DNA of 64,000 nucleotides from Pagrus major (lineage: Eukaryota > Chordata > Actinopteri > Spariformes > Sparidae): the NCBI RefSeq assembly GCF_040436345.1, contig NC_133235.1, positions 19,306,660 to 19,370,659 of the forward strand, given 5' to 3'. Made by a program: the position numbers and the translations under genes. Of this stretch, positions 1 to 10,231 are shown piece by piece (position 1 is the stretch's first letter; every line of letters starts with the position of its first letter). The notes beneath the pieces were generated by a model. The model did no database searches. It had not been told where the DNA came from and worked only from the letters and a program-made list of their open reading frames with translations.

Positions 1-1599
1 CGCCCTTGTTCTTGCCCTCTTGGTCTTGCCCGTTTACGTAATTCTATGCACACTTTGGGAATTTGCTTTTCTTTGCTGTTTGGTGGAAAAAAAGCTGACA
101 TTTGACTTCTGGCAGTTTGGCTGATACTATGAGTCAGCACCATGATGGACAATCCCTGAGCTCGTGTTCATATTTAATGCAAATAAGTTGGATGACCCTT
201 TTTGAATTTGTTGAGCCAGTTATCTTAAACAAACACGAGGCTTTACTGATGCATACTTTGTAAAGATTGTGTGAAGGACACATACAGTCGGCTAACTGAT
301 GTATAAAGTTCATCAGATGGAAAATAATCCTTGAATATTTGTGTTCACACACAGTCATTCTAGTCAAATCTCACATTCAGGCTGGTGAATGAGGTATTCG
401 ACGGTACAATCTCTCTGTGGAAAGTTTAGATCATTCTCTATACACCCTGTAACTCCTTCATAAAACAAAACTCTGTGGCGTGTGCCCAGCATCTGTCCAA
501 CAGCAGGAAAACCACTCTGAGGTTTACGTTACACTAATTCCCAAAACTATGCAGTGACATGTAGGTCCTCCCAGAAGTGGGTCAGCCAGATGCAGTTGAA
601 ACAGTATAGCTCATTTCCTACCGAAAACTGTTACAACAGACCCCCTGAGAACTTCCCTTTTTTCAGACTATTGCAGGCCCTGAACCTGAAAATCTTTGGT
701 TCTTTCTTAAAGAATAAAATAATTGGAAAAGTGCAGTTTTATGAGTTTATTTGTGAAAACTTAAAACATAAAATTGACAGTTTGGCAGTTAACTGGCCAC
801 CTTATATACAGTATTGCATATTTTCTGCATTCAGTCATATAACAGGATGTCATACCAATATTATCGTGACGATAACTCATGAATAAATCTAACAATCCAT
901 TAAAGGACCAGTGTGTAGGATTAAGTGGCATAGCTGTGAGGTAGCAGATGACAACAAACAAAACAAAATCACCTCAACCTCTCTTACGATGATCGGTTAA
1001 GACACAAAAAATATGAAAGGGCTCTCTTTAGAGTCGGTGTTTGGTTTGTCTGTTCTGGGCTACCGTAGAAACATGGCGGACCCCGTGGAAGAGGACCCGT
1101 TTTCTTTGTAGTTATAAAAGGCATATTCAAATGTAGCGAAAACACAACGATTTTTAGTTTCAGGTGATTATACACCAATTATTTTATTAATTGTAATCAA
1201 TTTCCGCCCCTAAATCCTACACACTGGACCTTTAAGTGAAGTGTGAAATATAAATCCTTATAAATAAAATGAATAAGTACAGAAAATCAACAGAAACATG
1301 GCGACATGTGTGTAATGACTGATAAAGTAGCTGCCATAGTTTTTAGATAATTTCCTTGAGTCATGTGACATGTCTTGTCATGAGAGGCTTAAATAGGTTA
1401 TGTGAAGTGTGTGTATAAAACAGATTTTGTTTAACTAGAAAAATAAGAATTTTCACAATATTAAAAAAAACTGCTTCAAAATGAAGCAAACCACGAAGCT
1501 CCAATGTTATGAAGCAAAACCATGAACAATAAAGTTCAAGAAATTCATCCTACAGATGTCCGTAACCTCAAAGTGCACATTTTTCTTTTCCTCTTGAAT
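1..1599. other. Downstream flank of ccn1-like, no gene seen
   Basis: This stretch lies 3' of the minus-strand ccn1-like stop codon. The part nearest the stop is probably its 3' untranslated region. Reading frames on both strands are short and look like chance. A 328-bp inverted-repeat element sits at 904-1231. The minus-strand AATAAA matches I noticed (TTTATT on the plus strand) include one near 747 and one inside the right part of that element, so I cannot place the poly(A) site. Confidence 0.5.
904..1231. repeat. TTAA-flanked short inverted-repeat element (MITE)
   Basis: The left end reads AGGACCAGTGTGTAGGAT and the right end is its reverse complement, ATCCTACACACTGGACCT. Each is flanked directly by TTAA (900-903 and 1232-1235), which fits a TTAA target-site duplication. 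At 328 bp with no coding capacity, it is a non-autonomous DNA element. TTAA targets are typical of piggyBac-type transposition, but that class assignment is inference. Confidence 0.85.
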
Positions 1600-3352
1600 T
1601 CAGAACTTTTTCAGTTTGTGGATATCATTAAAAAGTCTGTGACGAGAAGCCGTCTTTTCAGAGCAGTTCAGGTCACACTTGCAAGACTCAATCAACATCA
1701 CCATCCTGCTGATGATCTCGCCGTTCCTGCATCGGAAGTGGACGGGTGACGTCTGGGTTCGGTGAGGCCTGCAGCATCGCCCGTCTGAGCAGGACCCGCA
1801 GTACCTCGGCTGGAACTTTTCCAGGCTACGGCAGCCTGCGTGGGACAGTTTAAGTGGACGGCTCGCCTTTTCTGTGTGTGTACACTTCTGACCTTTCTGT
1901 TAGAGAGAAGACATGAAGAGCATGTGTTAAAGATGCCATATTGTGCTCGTTGTTGTCATACTTTTATTTTGGGTGACTGAACGCTCTATTTAAGTATCTG
2001 TCTCTTTAAGAAAGCCACCTCCCCAAAAGCCTGCTCTGATTGGTCAGCTCTCACAGGCCTAAGCACCGGCCACTGTGACTGTATAGTTGTGACATCACAA
2101 CCTTACGGAAGTTTTTAGAACTAAAATTCTTACATATTGCACCTTTATGATCTTATTCGACAAATAATGCTCACATTACAGACCAATATAGAAATATATT
2201 ATTTGAATGTATCTTTGTTAAAACGTGCTGTAATAGGAAATTAAAAAGGAATGTACCTTCATTCTTTTAAAGGTCATGTGGTTGCATGGGCGGACTTCAC
2301 AGATCCGAGTCTCCTTCACCAGTTTGCACTGGTTGTTGCTGTTGGTCACCCTGGTGGACACTCCAGTGCCGCAGGATTTAGAGCAGGGGGACCAATCTGT
2401 GGTTTGAGACACGCACTCGACTCCTCTGACCATCATGTGGCCCACTGGGTGGCTCTTGAAAGCTGCACAGAGAACAAATATAAGGTTTAGAACACTTTAA
2501 AGGAAAGAAGACAGATGTGCAACAAGAAAAACTCCAGATATTTGATGCATTGTTTCAAACGGCTCACCAGGTAAAGACTCTCCTCTCCACACAGGCGCCA
2601 ACTCATTCCTGTTGGTGAGGTCGTCTTCAGACGGCTTGTTGTCTTTGCTGTGCTTTTTCCTGTGTTTCTTCATCGCAGAGCTCTCTGTCTTTGTTCCCTC
2701 GGGGCAGACAAGCTGCTCACAGCACAGTCCCGGTACCTTGACCCGCCTGGGCTTGGCGCAGCCCAGTTTGGGCAGCATGAGCTCATGTGGGCAGAGGGAG
2801 ACGCATCCAACAGCACCGTCCATGCAAGTGCACTGGTGTTTGCAGTTTGGACGGAAGATTTCCCCGTTCTGGTAAATCTTGTTGTTGTACTCACACGTTC
2901 TTCCATCTGATTTGGCTGTTAGAGAAACAGAAAGTTGTGAGGTTTGAAATAAGAAGAGAAAAGTGATATGATTCATTAAAAAAAACTGAAAAAAGAGTCA
3001 CTGTACCTCGACAGATGCCCTTAGCAGAGCCATATACCCCTCCAAAGTTGCACTCCAGTCCCTTTGTGTGGTCACATGGCTGTGCCTTGCTGCAGTCCTC
3101 AAAGAGCTGCCGTGCACAAACTTTACAGCATCCACAGCCATCCAGCATGAGACTGACTCCTGCTGCACATCTGGGGGTGTCAGGGGGACACCGACAGTCC
3201 TTCGGGCATGAGGCTGACACCTGAGGTAAAACAAGACATCAGATATTTCTCATCAAAAGTTATCTTCCAAACATGAACAATCAACTTACGAATGAACAGT
3301 TATTCCTCACCACTGTGACGCAGAGGCTCACAACGGCAAAAACCTTCCACAT
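1600..3352 (-). CDS. ccn1: CCN1/CYR61-like matricellular protein
   Basis: Five coding exons on the minus strand: 3352-3311, 3220-3007, 2915-2568, 2462-2257 and 1896-1600, giving 368 residues (human CCN1 is 381). All introns have GT/AG ends and phases agree. Order of domains: signal peptide ([14 protein letters not shown]...), IGFBP domain with [12 protein letters not shown] (about 19-85), VWC domain with [14 protein letters not shown] (about 90-156), a basic hinge rich in KKH, TSP1 domain with [18 protein letters not shown] (about 220-265) and a C-terminal cystine knot ending [15 protein letters not shown]1 is a secreted integrin- and heparan-sulfate-binding protein. The hinge remnant [13 protein letters not shown] and the TSP1 sequence resemble CCN1 more than CCN2. 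Teleosts have extra cyr61-like paralogues, so the exact paralogue is not settled. The CT domain is more diverged from human than the other domains. Confidence 0.93.
1931..2144. repeat. MITE filling most of ccn1-like intron 4
   Basis: Ends are AGATGCCATATTGTGCTCG on the left and, read inward from the right, AGGTGCAATATGTAAGAAT. The left flank is TTAA (1927-1930) and the right flank TTAT (2145-2148), so the duplication is imperfect. It occupies about 214 of the 360 bases of the intron. The interior (CTGCTCTGATTGGTCAG) resembles part of the copy in gpt2 intron 5 near 43000, read from the other strand. Confidence 0.65.
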
Positions 3353-3460
3353 CTTCACAAGTTTTCTGTCCTGAGTAGAAATCTCTTCTCTCTGTCAAAC
3401 ACCAGACCTGGCAGTGAGTTGGCGACTGCTTGCTCTCCCTCTTTTGGAGTCCCCATCTCC

Positions 3461-3529
3461 TTTTATACACTCAGGCTGATCTGACGTATGCGCAGGCTGA
3501 AGAGGTGTCCTGAAACTATGAGAGGAATG
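3461..3529 (-). promoter_or_regulatory. Compact ccn1-like promoter: TATA box, CRE-like and TEAD-like sites
   Basis: Read on the minus strand, a TATAAAA box lies at 3467-3461, about 110 bases upstream of the start codon. A CRE-like site (TGACGTAT on the plus strand, 3482-3489) lies just upstream. A TEAD/MCAT-type GGAATG (plus strand) lies at 3524-3529. CCN1 is a classical immediate-early and YAP/TEAD target, so this arrangement is expected. No consensus CArG box was found close by. Function is inferred from motif matches only. Confidence 0.6.
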
Positions 3530-3839
3530 CTCCTCCACGCGTCCTCCCATAAGCCCATAAGAAGCTGCCCCCCCCCCCCTCACCTCCTTTCTTTTTGTCT
3601 CACTCAGCGAGCCAAGAACCACCCAGTCTGACTTCCAGTCTTTCAGGACTTTCTTTCCGATTTAAATATCATTTTTATATCTGTTCTGTGATCATTAAGT
3701 AAAACCACAAGTAATTCCTCAGTCATGAGGTAAACCAGTCCCTGCAGTTACTATTTCTATGAAGTGAATGATGGCATAATGACATTTTCTATTCAAGCAA
3801 TGCATTACATATTTGGCTGCTAAATATATTATGCATTAA

Positions 3840-4473
3840 AGGAAGAGTTCACCCAAAAATGAAAATTCAGTCTTTATCTACTCACCCTCATGTGGATGGA
3901 AAGTCTGGTGAAGTTTTGTAGTCCACAAAATATTTCTGGAGCTTCACAGCAAAACAGCGTTGCAGGATTGAACTGAAGTAGATGGGGACTGTAGATGGGG
4001 AAGAAAAAAGAAAACATAAATGACTCCATACAGCTTGTCCAGCGTTATCCAAGTTACCAGTGTACCCGAGATCCCAAATGGTTTTTAAAAGAATTGTGAT
4101 CAAGCTCGAGCACCCACTTCTGATGGCTGCACACTAACGCATTTAGCTTAGCGGCTACAGTGAAGAAAAAGGGTGTAAAAGATGTTTTTTCAAATTAATT
4201 TGTGATCTCAGGGCTTCCAGAGGACTTGGTGTATGCTGGACAAGCTACAAGGAGCCATCTTGTGTTTATTTCGGTTGTTTTTTAACGTCTTAAAACAAGT
4301 CTCCAGCTACAAGTCTCCTGCTCCAGAAATGTTTTGTGGACCAAGAAACTTTGACCAACTTTCCATCAGCTGCTAGAGATCCCAAATTCATTTGAAGATA
4401 CATTATTTACACCCATTTTTAAGCTGAAATCTTCGCTGTAGCTGCTAAGCTAAAAGCGTTGGCGAACCCTGTC
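3840..4473. repeat. TTAA-flanked element with internal inverted arms
   Basis: The left end AGGAAGAGTTCACCCAAAAA follows TTAA at 3836-3839. The right end, read inward, GACAGGGTTCGCC, is preceded by TTAA at 4474-4477 and is a diverged copy of the left terminus. Inside, CAGCTTGTCCAGCG (about 4030) is matched in inverted form by GCTGGACAAGCT (about 4235), and the phrase TTTTGTGGACC near 4330 mirrors GGTAGTCCACAAAA-type sequence near 3920. I recognise this as a very common percomorph interspersed repeat. Confidence 0.7.
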
Positions 4474-6017
4474 TTAAATTTTACATTTATTAGCATACTT
4501 TTAAAACTTTACACCTCTTTTTTGTGGTTTGCAAAAGTTTGCTTATTCTGTTTAAGTTTTTTGAATTATACTTATTGTTAGCGAATATTTCTTAATCTCA
4601 GTGAGACTTAACCTGGTTAAATAAAGGAAAAAAGAAAACTGCTGGTGAAATGTGGTTACGTAAAGGGCAAAAAAAAAAATGGGGCACCTTCATACCTGAT
4701 ACCTCAAATATTTCATCATCAGCCGCACGCATGTGAGAGCAGCCCCACGAGGGATTCAACATCGGGGCACCACAAGTTCTGACATAAATATTGAAGAAAA
4801 GCCACATATTTCTATGAGCAACTGAATTTCTATCTCGGATGAAGCCGTGTTTAGACTGCTGCACCTTGTCTGTGATCGGCGTTTGTATTTTCTAACCTTT
4901 CTTACGTAAAAGTCACAGACGAAAATTCCCGTCAGTCACCTACAAGGGTGTGGATAGATTAGGAGTTTGTTTGACTTCAATATTTTCAAAAAGGAGACGA
5001 GAGCCTCCTGGAATGCTTGAACCCTTGGAATCCTTTGTTCGGTCTGAATGAGAGCGTCCAGAATGAGAAACACACACACGAAATAAAGAAGAAAGAAAGA
5101 AGAAAACTTGAGCGATGCCTGAAGCAACATTCCTCTCAGGATGAACACTGAAGGTTTCTTTGAAATAGCTGCCAGGATAAAAAGCATCCTCTTATATCCA
5201 CATCAAAGAACAATGGAAGTTATCAGGGAAAAAAATGCCTTTCCTTTAATTATAACCTGTGAGAACAAGAGACCAGACTGGCACAGCCTCCTTCTTATCT
5301 AACTGAGGTTACAAGGGCCAGTTTGAGTCGGTGCCAGCTCCGGCAGATGAAGGGCAAACAAGCGTGAGCTCGGTGCATTCACAGATGCCTGGAAATTGCT
5401 GACTGTTGTGGTTTGGAGTGGAAACTTTCCCCTCCGAAGCTGTAATATAAAGAATTTGCAGAACCATGTTAGGTAAGAGGGATATCGGATTTATAACAGG
5501 CAGCTGGAGAACTTGGAAAGGAGTACAGTTGCATGTAAAACTGACCAGTTTGTGGATGTTACACCAAATCTACCCTTTCTGTTCCTGCAACAATCACGTC
5601 CCATTCACACAGAGCAACATGTGAATGTATCTTAAAATGTATAAACTTTGATATTAATGTCAGTTTAATACTTTTTAAATGATTTCATAAGGGAAATTCT
5701 CATTTTTCTTCAAGGTACTACAAGAAACTTTGATCTGGTAATGAAACGGTCAAAGTAAACAAGTAGCACCTTTAAAGTCAGATTGTCAATTTGCTTATAT
5801 GGGGGTTTAAACTCAAAAATCTCTCTGAAATTGAAAATTTTAAAGCATGGAACAATGGTGTTTGGCTGGTTTAAAGCATCCATATTTGTTAGCTTTGTTT
5901 GGTATTCAGTCAATTTGATATGAGGGAGCTTCAGAAAAAAATTCCAGTTGTGATTACAACCCATAAGTCATAGCTATGATAACTGCGTTATGACATAAAT
6001 GCAGAGAAAGTCCAGAA

Positions 6018-6130
6018 AGATGTTAGCTTAGCTTAGCTCAAAGACTGGAAGCAGAGGGAAACAGCTGGCACATGTGGCTCTGGAGGATTGGTGATGGGGA
6101 TTAATTGGTAGGCCTAAACTACATGGCTGC
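6018..6130. repeat. Interspersed repeat fragment (TTAGCTTAGCTCAAAGACTGGAA family)
   Basis: The phrase ttagcttagctcaaagactg followed by an aaacagct-type segment is a familiar teleost interspersed repeat. A second diverged copy lies at about 52740-52860. Class not determined. Confidence 0.5.
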
Positions 6131-7764
6131 AGAGCTAACTGCTAACATGCCAGCCAGTGCAGAAACATGCTAGTGCTAGTGAGTCACAATAGCTCCCAGA
6201 GCATCTTTAAACATTAAACGTAGCTACAGCTCATTAATTCAGAGGCTTTAAAGGTGTTGGCAGGCATATTTTTAAACTTAAGTCAGGTTCACTGATTCAA
6301 ATACTGATCATAGAGACCGGTGGCAATCTGCTCTTCTGACTCTTAGCCAGAAAGCAAATAGATATGTGTATTTCCCAAAATGTAAAATTAGCCATATGGA
6401 TTAAACATCTTACATCTAAAATCTATATCCATATTTGGAGTGTTTTCTTTCATCTTGCTGTCAAGTTCCTGTGTTCAACCATAGCAGGTATTAAACCGGA
6501 TTTACCTCATTTAAAAAGAGATGTTATGTAACATGCCCATCCGAGAGATTATCCTGTCAGGGAGACAAGGCTTTTACCTTTGTTGACCACCTTATTTATA
6601 TGACACTTGATACTGCGCAGCATAAAACTGAGGTTTGGTTCATTAATGCGTCATTTAGGATGATATTTATGAGAATTGGAGGGCAGTCAAACGGGTAAGC
6701 TGGGTGGGCAGAAACAAACTGAGTGTAAAAGTAATGTTGTGATACTGTTAACAGAAATAGACACAATATGGGATTCACCTTCTGTGTGGCATCAAGATTG
6801 GCAACAGAGAATGGAAATACCTTTCCAGTGTCGTCAAACCACAATGGGTCTGAGACAAGCTTGTTTTGGCTGTTATTTGAGAGCGGGTCACACACTGTAC
6901 AGCAGACAGTAACGTCTGAAAGTGCTGCGCAGACATGATTACAAATCCAGTTCATTACATCATTTCTATAAATGACTCCTTTTCTTCGTGTCTGTACGCT
7001 CTCTCACAGCTGATTCTGCTGCTCTTTGCTGTTTAACAGGACTAATTTGAATCATCATGCTGTTTAACAGGAATAATCTGAATCATCATGACACTTTTCT
7101 GGAGGAAAGTGGGCGCGTTTTGTCAGTTTCTGTGAATGCTTTGTTGATTTGAACATTTTCCTTGTGTAAAGACGCTGGTCTGCACACCGTTTGACCTTTT
7201 ATCACCAGACATCTAAAGGGCATCTTTCTGTTGAAGCTCTCCCCCAGAAATTGTTGGGATGCAACAGCAGCCACGTAGCTCTTGGAGCCTGTATTTCCCC
7301 TCTATTTCAAATCATTATCATTGCATGCAAAAACCCTCAAGTGAGCAACAGAAGGCCGTGGCCTGATTTACAGTTAGCATAGCTTACTGCTTGGGTATGG
7401 TGTTTTCCAGCCACACAGTACATATTACAGTGCAGGACATGACAAAACAAGCCTGACAACAATCTCCTCGGGGAGCAGCCGTCCTCAAACACTTCGTGGC
7501 ATATCGTGATTAGAGGGGAGAGAAAATCCTGAATGTGTTTTGCCATTTTGCAATTTATTTCATGTTTACTGGAGCGTTACTTTGGTTCTTCTCATGCACT
7601 GCAGTTCACTGTGAAGTTATGAGGACATTTTGTTCTCCATGCTTTGATTCACACTTTCTCTACTAATCCCCTATAACAGTTACCACCAATTTTATTACTG
7701 CCTTTAAAACTTTAAAACCATGTTTGGGATGATTAAGTGTGACAAATTACAATGCATTACAAAT

Positions 7765-8250
7765 AACAATACAATTATAATAAACTTCATTTATATAGCA
7801 CCTTTAAAAACAGAGTTTACAAAGTGCTTTGGCAAACAAGCAAAAGCAAGAAGCTCAAGAAGAAAATGTTACAGAATAAACACTCAACAGTCAAGCCAAA
7901 CACAAGGAAGCCTCGTCTAAGGTGAGTTAAAACAATAAAGCAGTACAGAAAATGTAAAAACACAAAAAGTCAATATGAGTAATTACAAGTAAAAGGAATA
8001 AAAGCGATGAAACAGAGAGAAATAGAGATAGAGATAAATAAAAGAATAAATCAATAAACTATGATAGGAACACAGCATCACATCAGAGGAATTTTGAACA
8101 GATAAAAAGATTAAAAGCAGTAAAAATAATAAAGGATAATAAATAGATTAATGTGAACAAATAAAAGCAGTAAAGGACGGTAATAAAAGATATCACATCA
8201 GAGGAATTAAAAACAGATAAATAGACTAACGCAGTAAAAGGAATAAAAAT
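7765..8250. repeat. A-rich interspersed repeat with partial internal duplication
   Basis: It begins with ttcatttatatagcaccttt and continues with tttacaaagtgctttgg, a common teleost repeat head. An A-rich, aataaaagcagtaaa-like body follows, in which cacatcagaggaatt occurs twice (about 8078 and 8192). A similar head fragment occurs near 49210. It has no coding capacity. Confidence 0.6.
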
Positions 8251-9029
8251 CGGTGGATTTACATATTTAAATGGAAAACGTACATTAACCTGTTTCTCCT
8301 GACTTTCAATGACGAGAAACCACTAAAACACTTTTGTTGTGTATGTTTAAAAAAATTAATTAATAAAAAAAATTAATAAATATATAATCAGATCCTTTTT
8401 TTTCTTTTTTTAAATGATTTTTACATTAAAAAATACTATTCTATGTAAAAGTTTAATTTAGGCAGTTGATGTTCTTTTCCCCTCTGAGCCCCCTAGTGGC
8501 AAGGAGGCACGAGGCATATGCCTTGAATGCCTGTGTATGTACTGTATATCCAGCCCAGGTTACAGGTTTAGTTACTTTATAGATTAAGATTTTACAAACA
8601 AAACACATGATCAGCTTATACGTATTTAAAATCAGATCCACCTCGACCAGCTACAACATTAAAATGCCTCCTTCCTTCCTCCATTCAGTATAACACTTTG
8701 GCTCTTGCCACTTTAAGAAAATGTTAATGTTAATACTTCTTGTAGATTCACTTACGTAGCCAAAGATTTTCAATGCAAAACTCATACTTTGTAACAAAGT
8801 CTTTTATTGTTAACTACTGTCAACTATTACATGCTGCAATAATATCTTTCATCCCTGTTTCTTCTATTTTGTAAATGTAAATATTTGACACATACAGTTT
8901 AATGCACTAGGGTTTTTTTTTAGCTATTTTATATTATACTTCTTATAAATTCCATTTTTACTTATTTCTTATTGTCTTCTATATATTTTATTCAATCTCT
9001 CTATAGTGTGATATTTCTATTCAAGAAGG

Positions 9030-9085
9030 AGCTACTGTAATGCACCAACTTCCCCTCTGGAATCAATAAAGCACTTCTGATTCTG
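9030..9085 (+). repeat. Possible 3' tail of a LINE or SINE
   Basis: The phrase cttcccctctggaatcaataaagcac resembles the 3' end of teleost non-LTR elements (of the type ...tgtgggactaataaagga). It is a fragment only; the class is a guess. Confidence 0.3.
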
Positions 9086-9109
9086 GTTTATACTCAAGAA
9101 GAATCGGAA

Positions 9110-9462
9110 TCGGATAAATGTAGATAAATGCATTATTTTACTTTTACTTGTTCTTTTGAGGTAATTATACAAACTTGTTTATTTTTTCCATAACTGAATA
9201 AACAAGCTGCTCCTAGAGGAAAATAAGGTCCTCAGAAAACACTGTTTGAAGCTAGAAAGGTGGCAGGGTCCGCCAAATATAAACAAAGTAAAGCAGTGTG
9301 AAATTGGGTTGTCTTTTAAGGTTAGTTTGTTTATTCAGTTTATTCAGACACGATGACAAAGTTTGTTATTTTAGTTTGTTTAAGCCTTAAAAAGTATAAT
9401 CAGTGAAGATCTTTCTCATCTGATTAAAATATCTTCCTCAAAACTACATAGCACACCCTCAC
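9110..9462. repeat. Inverted-repeat element related to the one in mcoln3 intron 2
   Basis: The stretch about 9184-9290 on the minus strand closely matches mcoln3 intron 2 (about 16556-16640), sharing a ctttctagcttca core and a gaataaacaag/cttgtttattc stretch. The right part ends CCTCAAAACTACATAGCACA followed by TTAA at 9463-9466. The left boundary is uncertain. Confidence 0.55.
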
Positions 9463-10231
9463 TTAAGTATGCTACTATTTGTGTGGGTGACTTCCACTTG
9501 GCTTTTGGGTACTTTTTACAACTTATGTAAAAGATTTGAGTTGTTTTTCCACCTCTGTTTGTCTGTAAAACCATGAAGTACATGAAAAAACAATGAAAAA
9601 AACAATGTAATGAAGTAGTTTATTTCCAATAAAATGTTGAATGATACTTTATACTTAGTATAACTTAATATTTTATTGGAAATACTCCAGAAAAGCATGT
9701 TCTCAGCATGTCCAGCAGAGTAAATGTCCTTCCCACTCTACTGTGTGTAAACGTGTGATAACTGTGAGGAGATCCACCAGCGCCGCCCAGTGGGCTGGAC
9801 CGGTACCGCACTTCACCTGTATCAGAGCCATTGAACGACACTTGTTAAACAATTAACACGGATCAAAACGATGAAAGTGGAACAAGTGTGTGCTAGCCTG
9901 CCTTTGTGGGAGCTGTTTAGTCTAAATTGTAGCGTTTTTAACCTCATAAATCGGCTCTGAGAGTCAAAGCGACGACTCTTCTGTCTCCGGCTCTTCTTCT
10001 CTGCTCGTGTCGACGTAAACCTCGACAGAATCAGGAAGTCCGGGCATTTTTGAGGCAGAAAACTTGAATGGACAGTCGATACGGCTCCTTTTATCGACAA
10101 ATAATGACGACTCACGCTTGTTAACGCTTGTAAATAATCAATTAATGTAGTTAATGTCGTTATAACTATCTCACTAACTTATCTTAGTCGTCGTTTGTTA
10201 CACCTGGATTTTCACGTTGCGGGTGAGAGTG

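Larger units (their letters stand above)
4478..10231. other. Intergenic region between ccn1-like and bcl10
   Basis: No gene could be supported in this 5.7-kb stretch. In human, DDAH1 lies between CCN1 and BCL10, but no frame here matches what I recall of DDAH1. The interval holds several repeat fragments (listed separately) and, from about 9780, a less AT-rich segment that probably contains the bcl10 promoter and 5' untranslated region. Confidence 0.6.

Noticed and set aside
4936-5187. Minus-strand frame with an exon-like stretch (TEQRIPRVQAFQEALVSFLK) after a pyrimidine tract and acceptor.
   Set aside because: Only one plausible splice site, ends in a stop at a weak donor, no partner exon, and no family resemblance; compatible with chance.
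4478-9780. Searched for DDAH1, expected between ccn1 and bcl10 by human synteny.
   Set aside because: No frame matched remembered DDAH1 segments.
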